Source: Madurella fahalii
Taxonomy: Eukaryota > Ascomycota > Sordariomycetes > Sordariales
Length of the DNA stretch: 64,000 nt
NCBI GenBank assembly: GCA_029876055.1
Contig: CM056875.1
Span: 8,643,001 to 8,707,000, forward strand
Direction: 5' to 3'
A program made the translations under genes and the position numbers. The notes beneath the pieces are model-generated. The model was given only the letters and a program-made list of their open reading frames with translations, was not told the DNA's origin and searched no databases. Of this stretch, positions 11,987 through 24,014 are shown one piece after another (positions within the stretch are counted from its first letter, which is position 1; every line of letters begins with the position of its first letter).

Positions 11987-14591
11987 CGTGGAGATGTGGT
12001 CGGTGGTTGTGGTTTTTCGAAAAAGGTCTGCGCGAGCCGGTCGATGGGTCAGCAAAGGTGGAAATGTGGGAAGCGGCGATGAGAGATTCCAGAGGTCTGG
12101 GTGGGAATTGAATTGTGTTTTGGTATTGGAGGGCTTGCGCACGAGGGCGCGAAATCTAAGGTGGGGGGGGGCTTGGTGTGGGGTAATACTGACCTGTAAA
12201 AGGGTGCCGTGTGCAACACAAACCGCCCTGCAGTATCGTCTTGATTGATGTGAGTTGTTGGGGAGAAGGAGGTAGGGACCGGTAGGAGGGGCACCCGAGG
12301 CTAAGTACTCTTCCGGATCTAGATAAGGGAGGTAAGGTAAGTGTATTGGCAGGTGAAGAAAAGACGAACGAAGGAGTCTGCGGGCTCAGAAATGGAATTG
12401 CTGTGGTTGAAATTTTCTGGATGGGCGGTTATGTGGGGCACTCTTGCTACACCACAAGCTCCTTTCGCCTGAATTTAGCTGTCAAGCGCATCTGACAGCC
12501 TCACAAGCTTGTGTGGCACGGCGTCAGTAGTCGATCTTGGAAAATGAGCCGGGGTCAGCAGGAGGAAACGATCCAAGATGCAGGTATTCTCGGTTGTATG
12601 CAGCTCTGCAACATGAGCGTGAGAAAAACTGAGCGAAGTCGCAAATCGCCCCTCGGTACGGCTTAGCACCTTGCACCTGGTATCCCTTTTCCAGTTTCTG
12701 CGTCTAGCAATACCGAGGCGTGCTCCCCGTTTTCTTCTCGGCAATCCGCACCGCAAGAGATGCAAGTGCCTTGCTGTAGCTACTGTAGCTACTGTAGCTA
12801 CTGTAACTACTGTAACTACTAGCATCGAGTTCTTCTACTCGCATTGGAACTCGACATTTGTACTTTCTTACAGAGATTACCTGCGAGTCATGGTGGTATC
12901 TCAACCTCAGGTACACGGCCGGAGTGGGCGGTGCTGACCCAAGGAAATGTGTAGGCAGAATAGCCCCCTGCATTTGATGCGTGGATCTGCTTTTCGTCCG
13001 AGCTACGGTTCCCATCTCGTTTCCCAACTAACTTGTCTCGTCTTTCCACAACAAAGTCCCCCAACTGCAGTTACCTTAGCCAATGCGGACCTGATACGTG
13101 GCTCAAGCCTGCCAGTCCATGTAAGCAGCTGGCGCGGAGCCTCATCCCGGTGCCTTTGGATCTAGGATCTGGCGACTCGGATACTTCACGTATCAGATGC
13201 ATCTGCCTACCGCGTGTGGCAGTGTAGATGCTCGACTGATCTGAGCTTGGCCACGTGCGATGTGACGGTTCTTACCGTTGCGGCTTCTTTGCCGGCGAAA
13301 CTCTTGCTCCCAGATTCATGCTTCCTCGCACGGATGGGGCCTGTTACGGAAGCAGATCGCGGAGATCTCAGGGACGCTCCTGGCATCGCCCCAGAGCGGC
13401 CGAGCCGGAGCGATTTTCTGGTTCAGTTCCGGGCTTTTTATCCTAGGGTGCCGCTCGCTAGCAGGCCACATCACCCTTTCGGGATGTCTTCTGGAACCCC
13501 GCTGGAAGCATGTTCGCAGATGATTTCTTGGCCAGCCTGTTTGATTGCCCGATGTGCCGCACTAGCGCCATCCGTGATTTTTCTTGAAGCTGGCGACCCT
13601 GGGTCACACAAGGCCCTCTGGAGTACCGAGTATATCAAGTCGTATTGAAGCACGGCCCTGTTGCAACTCGGAGCACGACGGCTCTTCAGCCTATTGATCA
13701 GGGTCATATTCTCTCGGCTGCAACTCAGCACCGACTCAGGAGTCGAGAATGCAGCGGCCACCTCAGCCACATACATCAGAAGGTCAGGGGGGCCCGAGTC
13801 GACTGTGGACCGGGAAGGTGTTATCCGCGCGGGAGCGCAAACCGGCTCATTTGACCGAGGGGCAATCACGGTTCGATGAGTTTGGAATGGTGCGTCTGCT
13901 GCTTATTAGATGACCGGATCTGTGCAGATTCCCCTTTCGCATCGATGTCTACCGGGCCGGCTGGGCGCACCGGAGTCTGGTTGCCCATATTGCGCCAGCC
14001 GCACCCGGCAGAGTGCCCTAATGGAGGCTGGTAAGCCCCTGAACGAAAGAGACTAACGAAACGATCCAACAATTCCATCACATGACAAATGCAGACCGCT
14101 TTGTAGGACCAACCGGCCGCAGGACAACTCATACGTAGGGTTCGGCGAGTCCGTACTCCTATTTGACTGGTTTGCGATAGCAAGGATGTACTCTGCAGAG
14201 CGGAATGAGTGCCGGCGACATCTGAAGCGGCAGGGGTACAAACAGTAAAGGGATAAAGCCTGCTTGCCTGAGCGGGATCCTCTGAGGAATAAAATAAGGA
14301 AAGGCATCCGCTCCGCCACGCAGTGACGGGGTCTCACATTTTGGGGCCGAATACGACATTCTGGATGTTGTTGAGAGACAAATCCGACTGGTGCAGGAGG
14401 CAATCATGCAGGGGGTCAATGTCGCACTGGGGAGAGAGTTGGGGGACCCCACAGTATCATGTGATAAGGCGCGTAGCTTGGCCGGCACGAACCGTGTAGT
14501 GATTAATTCGAGACACGACACGACGCGACACTGTGCGGATTAGGCACCGTCCTTTCTATATGTCTTCCTCTCCTGCACAACAAGGCTGAAA
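11987..14591. other. Intergenic: divergent promoter region, GIS2 / SAE2
   Basis: About 2.6 kb with several short ORFs on both strands, none with recognisable domains, a compelling splice model or family N-terminus. The only distinct structure is the 9-nt tandem repeat at 12775-12819. It presumably holds the promoters of both flanking genes. Confidence 0.65.
12775..12819. repeat. Tandem 9-nt repeat TGTAGCTAC/TGTAACTAC x5
   Basis: Three copies of TGTAGCTAC are followed by two of TGTAACTAC, differing by one G/A transition. They lie about 790 nt upstream of the GIS2 start. Confidence 0.9.
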
Positions 14592-16819
14592 ATGGATTAC
14601 TGGGCTCGCAGAGGGAGACCAGCACTCATAGCCGCATTGGAGGCCGTCTGTGACACCGTCGAGGAAGACCTAGCTGCCGGTGCGTAAACTTCTATCTCAC
14701 ACTGGTGGTGGAGCGCCAATTGACATCAGATACAGAGATTCGAGAAAGGGACCGGGACCGCCACGCACCTCTTCTCGAAGAACTCAGTCAACTGAAAGCG
14801 ACGGCTGAGAGGGCTGACCGACTCGAGCAGGAGAATCGGTCACTCGTCCGGAAACTGGAAGAACTTAGAAAGAAGTATCGTGATGTTCCACATGATGCCA
14901 AGACCGCTCTCCCAGCCGACCATGTATCACAGACCACACGGCCTGCACTTGCAGAAATATCCACCAACAGCAAGGTTGGCGCGCGAAGTGTTGGTATTCC
15001 AGAACAAAGCCTTGAAAAGCCGAATCTGGAAACGAGGTACTCGAGACTGGTCAAGCAGTACGCGGCGCTGACCGAACGATGGGGGAAAACGCAGAGGGCA
15101 GCGAGGAAATACCGGGATTCGCAGGATGCCTGGGTCAAGTACGCTGAGTCGCTGGAGGCCAAGGTCAAGAGACTGGAGAAGAAGCTGCAGCACAATGGAG
15201 GCGCCTACGATCAGTTGCCAACCGCCACCAACTCTGCAAGCAAAGCTGCCAAACCCAGACCGACCGGAATTGATGACACCGTTTTTGGCGGGACAGCTTC
15301 TACCTTGGATTTCATGCCGGATTTCGAATCCACTCCAGGATTAGGCTCACATGACGATACTGTTGCAAAACCAACGGGTCATAAAGGAACATCATCAGCA
15401 CTGACTGCGGCGGTGCCACAGCACCACACCGGGGCGGGAACAAACGACGGAAGCGCATCGGTCGACGAAGAGACGCTGGACGGGATCAGCGGAGCTTGTA
15501 GGCTGCCGTCGATATCTCCGTTCATGGACACAGCAGCCACAATGATCAAAAAAGAACCCTCTTCGGATGGCCCCATCATTGTCTCGGAAAGAGCTGTGCG
15601 CAAACGGAAACACCATGACGATGAAGCGGAGGGACCCATCCCGGCTCGCAGGATAAAGAGTGAGAACCTCAGTTCAGACCCGGTGGTCACTGGAGAAGCT
15701 ACCACTTTCTCTCCCCATGAAAGCATCGATCTCGACGGAGAACAGGATGTCATGCCAACACCCCGAAAACAGCGGCGTTTAGCGCACCAGCTCTTTTCAG
15801 ATGAAGGGCCAATACTCTCAAACGCGGACGAAACACCCTCGAACCTTCAGCACGTCAAGCCTCGTGATTCCAACACTTTCTTGAATGCGCCAGCCCAGAC
15901 TCCAGAGATCCAGAAGGGCCGTTCAACCACATCCAGGTCGCCTACACAGAGACCGATGAGAACGCATGCAGACCGCAAAAAATTCATCAGTGCCGCCTGG
16001 ACTTTAGACGGCGGAATAGCGGACGTTGCCGAGGAGACTTTCGAGTCGTTCTCCTCCCCTAGGCCACGACAAGGCCGGGACCTGCCATCGCATCTGTCGC
16101 CGGCGCGCGGCCGTCTGCACTCGCTTCTGAACCACGGTTCTCCGGAACGGGAAGCTTCAGCTCCCCGACCTGCCCGTCACGACCGCGACAACCCGCCATC
16201 TGTCGGGGCGTCTCCGGCTGCCACAGCCGGCCAATTCACACCGGCTCCAAAACGCGGCCAGAACAAGGCAAACCCACCAAGAGCCAGTAGACTTCGGGAC
16301 CGAAGATTAGCTGATTTGAGGGTGGAAGATTTCAAGATCAACCCAAAGCATAACGATGGCTACAAGTACGCTTTTGACGAGGTCGTCCGTAACAAGGGGG
16401 AGCGGGCAGAACTTGCCGGGTGCACCGACCCCAACTGCTGCGGAAAGAAATTCCGAGCCATGGCAGAGTCAGAACTCACTGCTGGTGGGCGAAGCATCCT
16501 CTCGCGGGCGGCGGACATCAGAATGCTGAAGAATTATCTCGGAAACGAGGCATATCGACTGGCTGAAATGACGCAGGAGGCGCGACAAGAGTTATGGCTC
16601 AAAGCCAAGACCCAGGATTTGGCCGACCGTTACGGGAGGCACCGACACAGATATGCACGGAGGCCGTCGCCCCCAGGCTACTGGAATCCAGATTTCCCAA
16701 GCACGCAGGAGATCGAAAAGAGCAAGTTGGAGGCAGAGAAGATGGAGAGGGCGGCTGTGGAAGAGAGATGGCGGGAGGCCATGCGCGGCGGAGGCAGATG
16801 GCTCTTTAGGGACGAGTAG
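14592..16819 (+). CDS. SAE2: Sae2/CtIP/Ctp1 DNA-end resection factor
   Basis: A member of the Sae2/CtIP/Ctp1 family, which activates the Mre11-Rad50 endonuclease to start DNA double-strand-break resection. Exons 14592-14679 and 14730-16819 with a 50-nt intron; 725 aa. The N-terminal ~170 residues are a coiled coil (LEELSQLKATAERADRLEQE and a second segment ending KVKRLEKKLQ), matching the oligomerisation region of the family. A long disordered middle follows. The conserved C-terminal domain (about residues 560-690) reads DLRVEDFKINPKHN..., has paired cysteines (AGCTDPNCCGKKF) and ends in the RHRHRY...PPGYW...FPSTQ signature. Ser676 in RPSPPGYW aligns with the regulatory CDK site (yeast S267, human T847), and T688-Q689 is an ATM/Tel1-type site. 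The second-exon ATG at 14705 lies within the intron and was rejected. Confidence 0.92.
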
Positions 16820-17691
16820 CGAAGGGATTTGGAGGATGGGGCCTGAGGCACCGTAGCTTAAGCACATCATGATCAAAACAGTTTGGCGATGCCGGTTACT
16901 TTGCAATGGAATGGGCAACTGTATTACTGGAAAATTAGTTGTAAATTTGTTGATTTGGAGTCGTTGACCTGTGTCGTTGACAGGGTTGGGATTGAGTTGA
17001 GTCTCTGACAAATGACAAATGACAACAGGCCCCTTGCCTTGGCTCTGCCTCTCAGGGTGGCCCGAGCGCCGAGTTGGCTTTTGCCGCCCGAGCCAAGCGC
17101 ATCAACCTGGGTTTAGAAACAGAGCAACCGACATAAATTTTGTCACAAGAGGCCGAAACCCAGCAGCTCCAATATCGCCTTCTCTTGGCACACGATTGCG
17201 CGTTGGTTGGCGGTGGACCGCTCAATGCGCTTGCATCCTGATCTTGTCGCTTTCCAGGTCGGCGACTGACACAGCAGGGCAGTAATTAGCGAAGACGGGG
17301 ACTGCGCAACACGATCCGATCGAGGCACAACAGGAAGAGTAGTGGCAGTGGTAGTGGCAGCATCAGGAGAAGAGGCCGTCGCCGCCCTCGTGCTAGTCAG
17401 CAGCAGCACTCGATTACAAAACAGTCGCCGCGCCCGCACAACCCAAGGAGAGGAAAAAAAATAAAAAAATAAAAAAAAAATAAAAATAAAAGAAAAGAAA
17501 AAGAAAGAAAGAGAAAGAGGACACAACAAACGATCAGCGTCGCCATCGCCGACGCCCACGGGCCGACCCGCTCTATCAACACCCGTTAGATCCTGGCCTC
17601 GGCTGGGTTTCCGCCACGCCCCATCTCGCCGCGGTGGCCCTCACATCCAAGTGAGCAGCTACCGCAACAACGCCACGCACCCCAGGCCGGC
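16820..17691. other. Intergenic: SAE2 3' flank and deubiquitinase leader
   Basis: No supportable ORF. The notable element is an almost uninterrupted purine, A-rich tract at about 17453-17518, inside the probable 5' leader of the downstream gene (173-238 nt upstream of its ATG). Confidence 0.65.
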
Positions 17692-20600
17692 ATGATGAAC
17701 ACTCGCGGGCATCTGCCGGCTGGGCAGCAGGTGCAGAGCGGTGCCGACATGGGCCCCGTGCCCCCGGGAGGTCCTGGACCTCGCCGCGGAGGCCGACCGC
17801 AACATTATGCGCCTGCCCACCATCACCACCACCACTATCATCACCAGCAGCCCGCCATGGTCAACCACCCGTCCATGTATTCGGGCTACATGGGCGCCAT
17901 GGCCAATCCGTACGCCGGAACGCACTACTACATGCCTCAACAGCCGTACCAGAACGGCCCCATCCCCAGCCCGGCCTACATTCCCTATCCGCCTACCGCC
18001 GGGTACGGTCGGTCGCCTCCGGCCATGCAGCATTACCATATGCCGATGCAGCAGCCTTATCCCCGGCTCGCCCAGCATTCCCCGATTGTGTCGTCGCCGT
18101 ACCATGCTCCCCCGCCGCCGGTGCAGAGTGCAATTCCTCAGCTGCCGCACACTCCGTCCTCAACTCACTCCCATGTTGTGCCTCCTCCTATGACCCCTCC
18201 AGTCCGGCAGGTACAGGAGGCTGCTCAACCCCCAGAGCCAGTGCAGCCATCACAACAACCGGAGCCCCAACACGAACCCCGACCCGAGCCTCAGCAAGTG
18301 ACCGAGCCCGAACTAGACCTCCCCCCACAGCCTTCCGTAGCTCAGGTTCAACCCTCTCCAACCCTATCCCCGGCGCCCCAGAAGGAGCCGTTTCGACCAC
18401 CGGTAAGGCCGCCATGGCTTCTTGTCGGACTCGTCCTAGTACTAACGCTAATTCCGATTTAGTTGCCTTGGCTATCATCTCCCGATTCCCCGTTCCCCCA
18501 GCGCACATCCAAGCTAAGGAGGAGGAGGAAATTATTGGGTGCCGACGCCGAGGGCGTCGAGTTGCCGCACGGCCAACACACGCCGAGCGCAGAAGTCTCT
18601 TCCGAGGCACAAGCGAACGCTGCCGTCGAGGACAGGCATGAGCGGGAGCAGGGGAAGGCCGAGCAACGCGCTACCGGTACCCCGCGATCAGAGTCTAACA
18701 TTGCGTCCGAGACTCTCGTTCCCCGGTCCGAGACTCCTTCGACGCAAGACCAGCCATCTGAGGATGCGATATCCACATCGCCGACCACGCCGAGCTCAGT
18801 GCAGCCATCTCAGGCCACGCCCACTACCGCCCGCTCGACGGTCCCCGCTGTCCCTGCGGTCCCAGTGATTCCTGCTTTGCCTAAAAGCGCCTCGAAGCAA
18901 ACCAAGCCTACCGCCGCCGCCGCAACCGAGAAGAGCTCTGCTGATGCTAAAACCGCTGCTCCTGGTGACGTACAAGTTGAGTCACGCGCGACACCCGTGG
19001 ATGGTGCCAACAGCACGGCTGAAATGACGGCCGATGCCGTCCAGCCTGCACCCGCTCCGCCAAAGCCCAAACTATGGACAGGTTTATTCGCAAAGCCTGC
19101 TCCTGCTGCGGGCTCGAGCGCCGCCGCCGCCGCCGCCCAAGTCCAAACTAACGGTGATGCAGCGGCCGGGTCCAGTAGCGTACCCGGAGTAGTCGGCAGT
19201 TTTGCAAAGGCGAATTCGAGCTCTCTTAGCGAGGCTCTACAGCTCTACCGCCCAGGTGCCCCGGAAAAGCTCGCATTCCTGGAGCCGCGAGGGTTGGTGA
19301 ATACGGGAAATATGTGTTATATGAATTCGGTGAGAGCCCGTTGCGGCATATCGAGCCATGTCCCGTTTCTAACCGTCTCCACCTAGGTGTTGCAAGTTCT
19401 CATTTTCTGCATTCCTTTCTTTGACTTCTTGGATCAAGTGAGCAAGAAGGCTGCCCACAGCTTTAAGAGCGACACCCCCCTGGTGGATGCCATGTGAGTT
19501 GTGCTCAAACACGGCCACGCTGGACTTCGATGAGCTAAACAAGACAAATAGGGTCATGTTCATGCGTGAATTCAAGGTGATCGACTCTGCCGCGTCGGCC
19601 GATCAACTTAAAAAGCGGCTCAAGAGCGAAGAATACGAACAATACGGCGAGCCGTTTACTCCCGAGTTTGTTTATGATGCCATTCGCAAGCTTCCGCGGT
19701 TTGCAAGCATGAGAGTACGTAGCCATCACAAAACTGCAGATTCAAATCCAACGCTAACAAGGTCGCAGCGTGGTCATCAGCAGGACGCTCAAGAGTTCCT
19801 CGGATTCCTCCTCGAGGGGCTCCACGACGAATGCGCCCAGGTGATGCGTGCCGCGCCCGCTTCGACTGCGTCAACCGCCCCGAGCTCATCTCTCCCGTCT
19901 CCCACGTCCAATGCCCCGGCCGAGGGGGGGGATGACTGGCTCGAGGTTGGGCCACGCCAGCGTTCGGCCGTCACGCGGTCCTCTGGCCATTCCCATACGG
20001 CGTCGCCCATCACCAAAATTTTTGGCGGGCAGCTCCGCTCCGAATTGCGCGTCCCGGGCAATAAGAACTCGGTCACGCTTGAGCCGTACCAACCCCTTCA
20101 GCTCGACATTGGCTCGCCCGAGATTCGGAACATCATCGATGCCCTGAAGGGGTTGACGCGGCCGGAGGTCCTCCACGGCGACTTCAACTCTCCTCACGGC
20201 AAGGATGTCCGGGCCACGAAGCAGGTGTTCATCGAGTCTGTCCCTCCGGTCCTCATTCTGCACCTGAAGCGCTTCCAATTCGACGCCGAGGGCTACGGCG
20301 GCACCGTAAAGATCTGGAAGAAGGTCGGGTATCCGTTGGAGTTTGAGTTCCCGCGGGAGGTTCTGTCGCGCCAGAAGCGCAACAGCATCCTTGCCGAGAA
20401 CTCGGGCACCCCCCGGTACCGGCTGATCGCCGTCGTCTACCATCACGGAAAGAACGCGAGCGGCGGACACTACACTGTCGATGTTCGGCGTCAGGACGGC
20501 CGCGAGTGGATACGTATCGACGATACGGTCATCAGACGCGTGCGTGATGAGGACGTCGCAGAGGGCGGTGCAGAGGAGGAGGCGCCCAAGGCGGGCTTGG

Positions 20601-20833
20601 CGGACAGCCGGAGAGAGGCTGGCACCCCTGGGGCCAGCAACAGATTCGTCGGCATCGACGACGAGGACGCCGGTGACGACGACGGTTGGAAGCAAGCAAC
20701 CCCCGGCAAGAAGTGGAGCAGCGTCGTCAATGGCGCCTCGTCGCCCGCCACCAACGGACAGAAAGCCAAGCAGCACAAGGAGAGCATGAAGGACAACAAG
20801 GTCGCGTACCTGCTGTTCTACCAGCGGATCTGA
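17692..20833 (+). CDS. UBP3: Ubiquitin carboxyl-terminal hydrolase, Ubp3/USP10 type
   Basis: A cysteine deubiquitinase (peptidase C19). Ubp3 works with Bre5 in deubiquitination linked to ER-Golgi traffic, ribophagy and stress. Exons 17692-18402, 18463-19329, 19387-19493, 19552-19714, 19769-20833; 970 aa, introns 54-60 nt. The first ~490 residues are low-complexity: a His run (HHHHHHYHHQQ), Pro/Gln-rich segments and Ala/Ser-rich stretches. The catalytic domain starts at RGLVNTGNMCYMNS with nucleophile Cys522. RGHQQDAQEFLGFLLEGLHDE is the QQDA box, and GGHYTVDV (His850) with IDDT (Asp867/868) completes the triad. LPWLSSPDSPFPQ after intron 1 matches fungal Ubp3 proteins and supports that splice, which has an ACTAAC branch site. 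The N-terminal start could be Met1 or Met2. Assignment to Ubp3 rather than another USP rests on this architecture. Confidence 0.9.
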
Positions 20834-21476
20834 TTAGCCGAGGGCTGCGTAGCCGGAGGGTCGTATTGTGGCGTTGTTCGGCATCTCGGCGTGCAAGAAC
20901 GTGGGGATGACGGGTCATGAAAACGTTTCGAGTTAGGAATGATGAGAACGGAACGACGTGGACAGGAACAGGCAGGCGTCTATGGAATAGCAACGCCACG
21001 GGCCTAGTCCACGGTCCCCACCATGCAGGTTCCGGCGTTTGGTTCGGTCCCTTGCGAGCCGGGTACGATGGTTACGGCGCCTTTCCCCAGGGAGGTTGGG
21101 CGTTGTCGGCGTCCTTGGCCGGTTGGTATAGATAAAGCAAGATACGGGAGGATCACATCCGGCACATCACCTACCCAACTAACACTTTTCTTCCCCGTTT
21201 AACCTCCCTGTCCCTCCCTACCTCTTATTCCCTTATACCTCTCTACCTCTAACCCTAGCTACCGCGCACCGCGCACCACGCACCGCTTACCGCAACACTC
21301 CCCCTTTTCCCTCGCTTCCTTTTTAACTTTTACCCGCTTGAAAACGCGTGACGACGTGGTCATCCCTCGTGGCGGCCTTCCAGCTGGGCATGGATCAGCG
21401 GCACCCTCTTGATGGCTGTAGATCGGAGCGGGAGAGATGCTCGGCGTCTTTTGGCATGGGTGGACCGTATGAATTG

Positions 21477-21501
21477 ACTACTACTACTACTACTACTACT
21501 A
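21477..21501. repeat. (ACT)8 microsatellite
   Basis: An uninterrupted run of eight ACT units plus one base in intergenic DNA. Confidence 0.95.
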
Positions 21502-21685
21502 GTGGGCGGCCTCGAGGCTTGCAAATGGGTCACGATATATCTATCTAGACAGAAGATAGTGTATGGTGTAAAATAAAAGCTGACATCTCGATATGCGAGG
21601 GCTCGGTTAAAGCCACTGCGGCAGCCCTGTTCATAGACAAAGCGGTTCGTATCCACCCTGACCTCACCGTCATGAACTCTCGTGG

Positions 21686-21693
21686 TGACGTCA
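21686..21693. promoter_or_regulatory. Palindromic CRE/ATF-type site TGACGTCA
   Basis: An exact 8-bp match to the bZIP (CREB/ATF) palindrome, about 890 nt upstream of the GT8 gene. Function is inferred only from the motif. An 8-mer can occur by chance. Confidence 0.35.
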
Positions 21694-22580
21694 ATGTGCC
21701 AGTCCAGGTGACTAAAAAGAACCAAGTAGTTTTCTAGTCTTTTCGAACGGCAGAAGAAGGGTTAGCTCCGCCTAGCCCAGCCAAGGTCGGGCCTTTCTTT
21801 GTCTCTTTGTCGAGCCGGCGTCATCATTGATGTCGTCAGGCGGTCCCAAGGGCTCTGCTCCAAGACAAGGGTATTCTGAACTTTGGTTCATAGTAATTTC
21901 CTGGCATGCGGACTTTTTGTTTATATCAGGCGGATAGGTGGGGTTTAGATAGTTCGGCTACAACTATCCACAAATAGCCATTAGTAGATTAATCTTCGTT
22001 AATAAATTAGTGATAGTTCCCAAAGTATGTTACCACCTTCGACAGTGACTTTGCCAGTATCTACACTGACTACGCTAATGTAGCCAAGTGGGCTTTGCCA
22101 AGCCCACTGTTGTGACAACAATGGTCGGGTTTCAACAGAAATACACCGGGTTGCAGGTTCGGGTCCCTACATGACGCAGAGTTGGCCAACGGCCGGGATA
22201 TCGACAACAATCCGAGCTAAGTCAAGCGTCATAGCGCTGGTATAAGGGACGTCACTGGAGATTGCGGGGTGGCAGGCGCCAGTCCCGCTTGCTCGAGGTG
22301 CTTTCTGCTAGAACTAGGTTGGTAGAAGCGTCTCTCTACGATCACAGTTGCTCCTCACCTTATATCGTGTCCAGGGCGACCGTCTACGTCATGTCCCACG
22401 GTTCAAGGTTCGACGAGGAATGAGGATTCGTGCTGTTTGACGAATTGAACTCTGGTCCCCTTTCGCTACATCTTATAACCATCGCACTCTCAAGTTACAG
22501 AGGAGCAGGACGCTGTTTCTTCCCTTATTATATACCATCCCCGTTATTACACAGTACTGCACCCTCAAGAACACTTCAAA

Positions 22581-23696
22581 ATGTCCGATGGAAAGAAGGC
22601 GGTCGAGTCCGACAAGAGTACGTCCCCTCCAACCGCCTTCCCCTTTTTCCGATATCTTCCTCCCACCCCAAACTGACAAGCACCCAAAGTCTGGGCCTGC
22701 TTCATCACGTCCCTCTCCTACCTCCCGGGCCTCCTAACCCTCCACTACTCGCTCGTCCACAAACACCGATCCAAATACCCCCTGGTCGCACTCTACACGC
22801 CCACCTTCCCGCAATCCGGGCTCGCCGCCCTCGCGGCCCGCGGGATCCCCTCGCAGCCCATCCAGCCGCTGCGCCCGGCGATGCCCCACCCCTGCCCCAT
22901 CGACCCGCGCTTCCTCGACTGCTGGGCCAAGCTCGCCGCGTTCGGCCTCACGCAGTACGCGCGCGTCGTGCAGCTGGACGCCGACATGCTGGTGCGGGCC
23001 AACATGGACGAGCTGATGGAAGTGCCGCTGGACGGGGGCGCCGTGTTCGCGGCGGCGCCGGCGTGCGTGTGCAACCCGCTGCGGCGGGCGCACTACCCGG
23101 AAAGCTGGACGCCGTCGGCGTGCGCGTACACGGCGGAAGCCCGAGGCGGGGGTGGGGGCGGGAACGGGGACGGGACCGGGTTGGGGGAGCTGAACAGCGG
23201 GCTTGTGGTGGTGCAGCCGTCGGCGGCCGTGTTCGGCGAGATCCGCGCCTACCTCGACCGGCCCGACCGCACGCGTGCCCTACCCTTCGCCGACCAGTCG
23301 CTCCTCGGCGACCTGTTCCGCGGCCGCTGGGCCGTCCTGCCCTACGTGTACAACGCGCTCAAGACGATGCGCTGGCCCGGCGTGCACGACGCGCTCTGGC
23401 GGGACGCCGACGTGAAGTGCGTACATTACATCATGACACCGAAGCCCTGGGAGGAAAAGGACATGGAAGGGGCGGAGGGGGAGGAGGGGGAGGATGAGGT
23501 AAAGGTGGACGAGGGGGTTGCTGGGATCAGGGAGGATGATGACGATGATGATGATGATTATAGTGATGACAGGAACAAGCGGAAAGTTAGAAAACAAAAG
23601 AGAACGAGAGAGGTGACGCATCAATGGTGGGTGGACGTGGACTTGGAGAGGAAAAGGTGGGAGAGGGAGAATGGGTTGGGAGGGGATGGGTGGTAG
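22581..23696 (+). CDS. Glycosyltransferase family 8 protein (glycogenin/galactinol-synthase-like)
   Basis: A GT8-fold retaining glycosyltransferase that transfers a sugar from a nucleotide donor. Exons 22581-22617 and 22690-23696 with a 72-nt intron; 347 aa. After a short N-terminus, KIWACFITSLSYLPGLLTLHYSL opens the nucleotide-binding fold. The metal-binding DxD is D109-A-D111 in VVQLDADMLVRANMDEL. ELNSGLVVVQPS and FADQSLLGDLF are the later conserved GT8 blocks, and KCVHYIMTPKPW is the C-terminal block. A highly charged tail follows, acidic (a run of Asp near residue 300) then basic (KRKVRKQKR). There is no signal peptide or membrane anchor, which suggests a cytosolic enzyme. It is shorter than and distinct from fungal glycogenins, so the acceptor is unknown. 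Confidence 0.87.
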
Positions 23697-24014
23697 GGAT
23701 GGTACTGCTTTTGAAGGGGCGGGGGGTTCCGGTTTGTCTCTGCTTCGTTGAAATCGTCATGGCATTTGCCAGAGGCTTCTATACTCTCCGGTAATATGCA
23801 GGCACCATCCACGCCTGCGGTTCTTTTGCTAGTTAACCTATTCGCTGTAAAGCCTATATGCAGACCGAAGCCTACTACGTGAACCCAGGTGGGCAGGGAC
23901 ATCCCCCAAAACTAAGGGAATGCATCACCCGTGATACGGGTATCAGCTGTCTATCAATCGCAGGCCGGCAAGTCGGAAAACATCGAACGAGGGGGACATT
24001 CCAACCAGTGTTCC
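23697..24014. other. Intergenic: convergent 3' flanks
   Basis: A 318-nt spacer between convergent GT8 and REX3 genes. I see nothing coding and no structured element. Confidence 0.7.

Larger units (their letters stand above)
20834..22580. other. Intergenic: deubiquitinase 3' flank to GT8 promoter
   Basis: About 1.75 kb with no convincing gene. It contains a pyrimidine-rich stretch (21180-21340), an (ACT)8 tract at 21477-21501, a perfect CRE-type TGACGTCA at 21686-21693, an AT-rich block (about 21950-22080) and, just after it, a 9-bp hairpin with tRNA-like A and B box sequences (22081-22166). Confidence 0.65.

Noticed and set aside
13214..14521. Cluster of 100-144-codon ORFs on both strands between GIS2 and SAE2
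   Set aside because: They overlap each other in several frames, none has a domain and no spliced model emerges.
22430..23497. 355-codon plus-strand ORF rich in Arg/Ala/Pro
   Set aside because: It is a frame-shadow of the GT8 gene in GC-rich DNA and has no conserved features.
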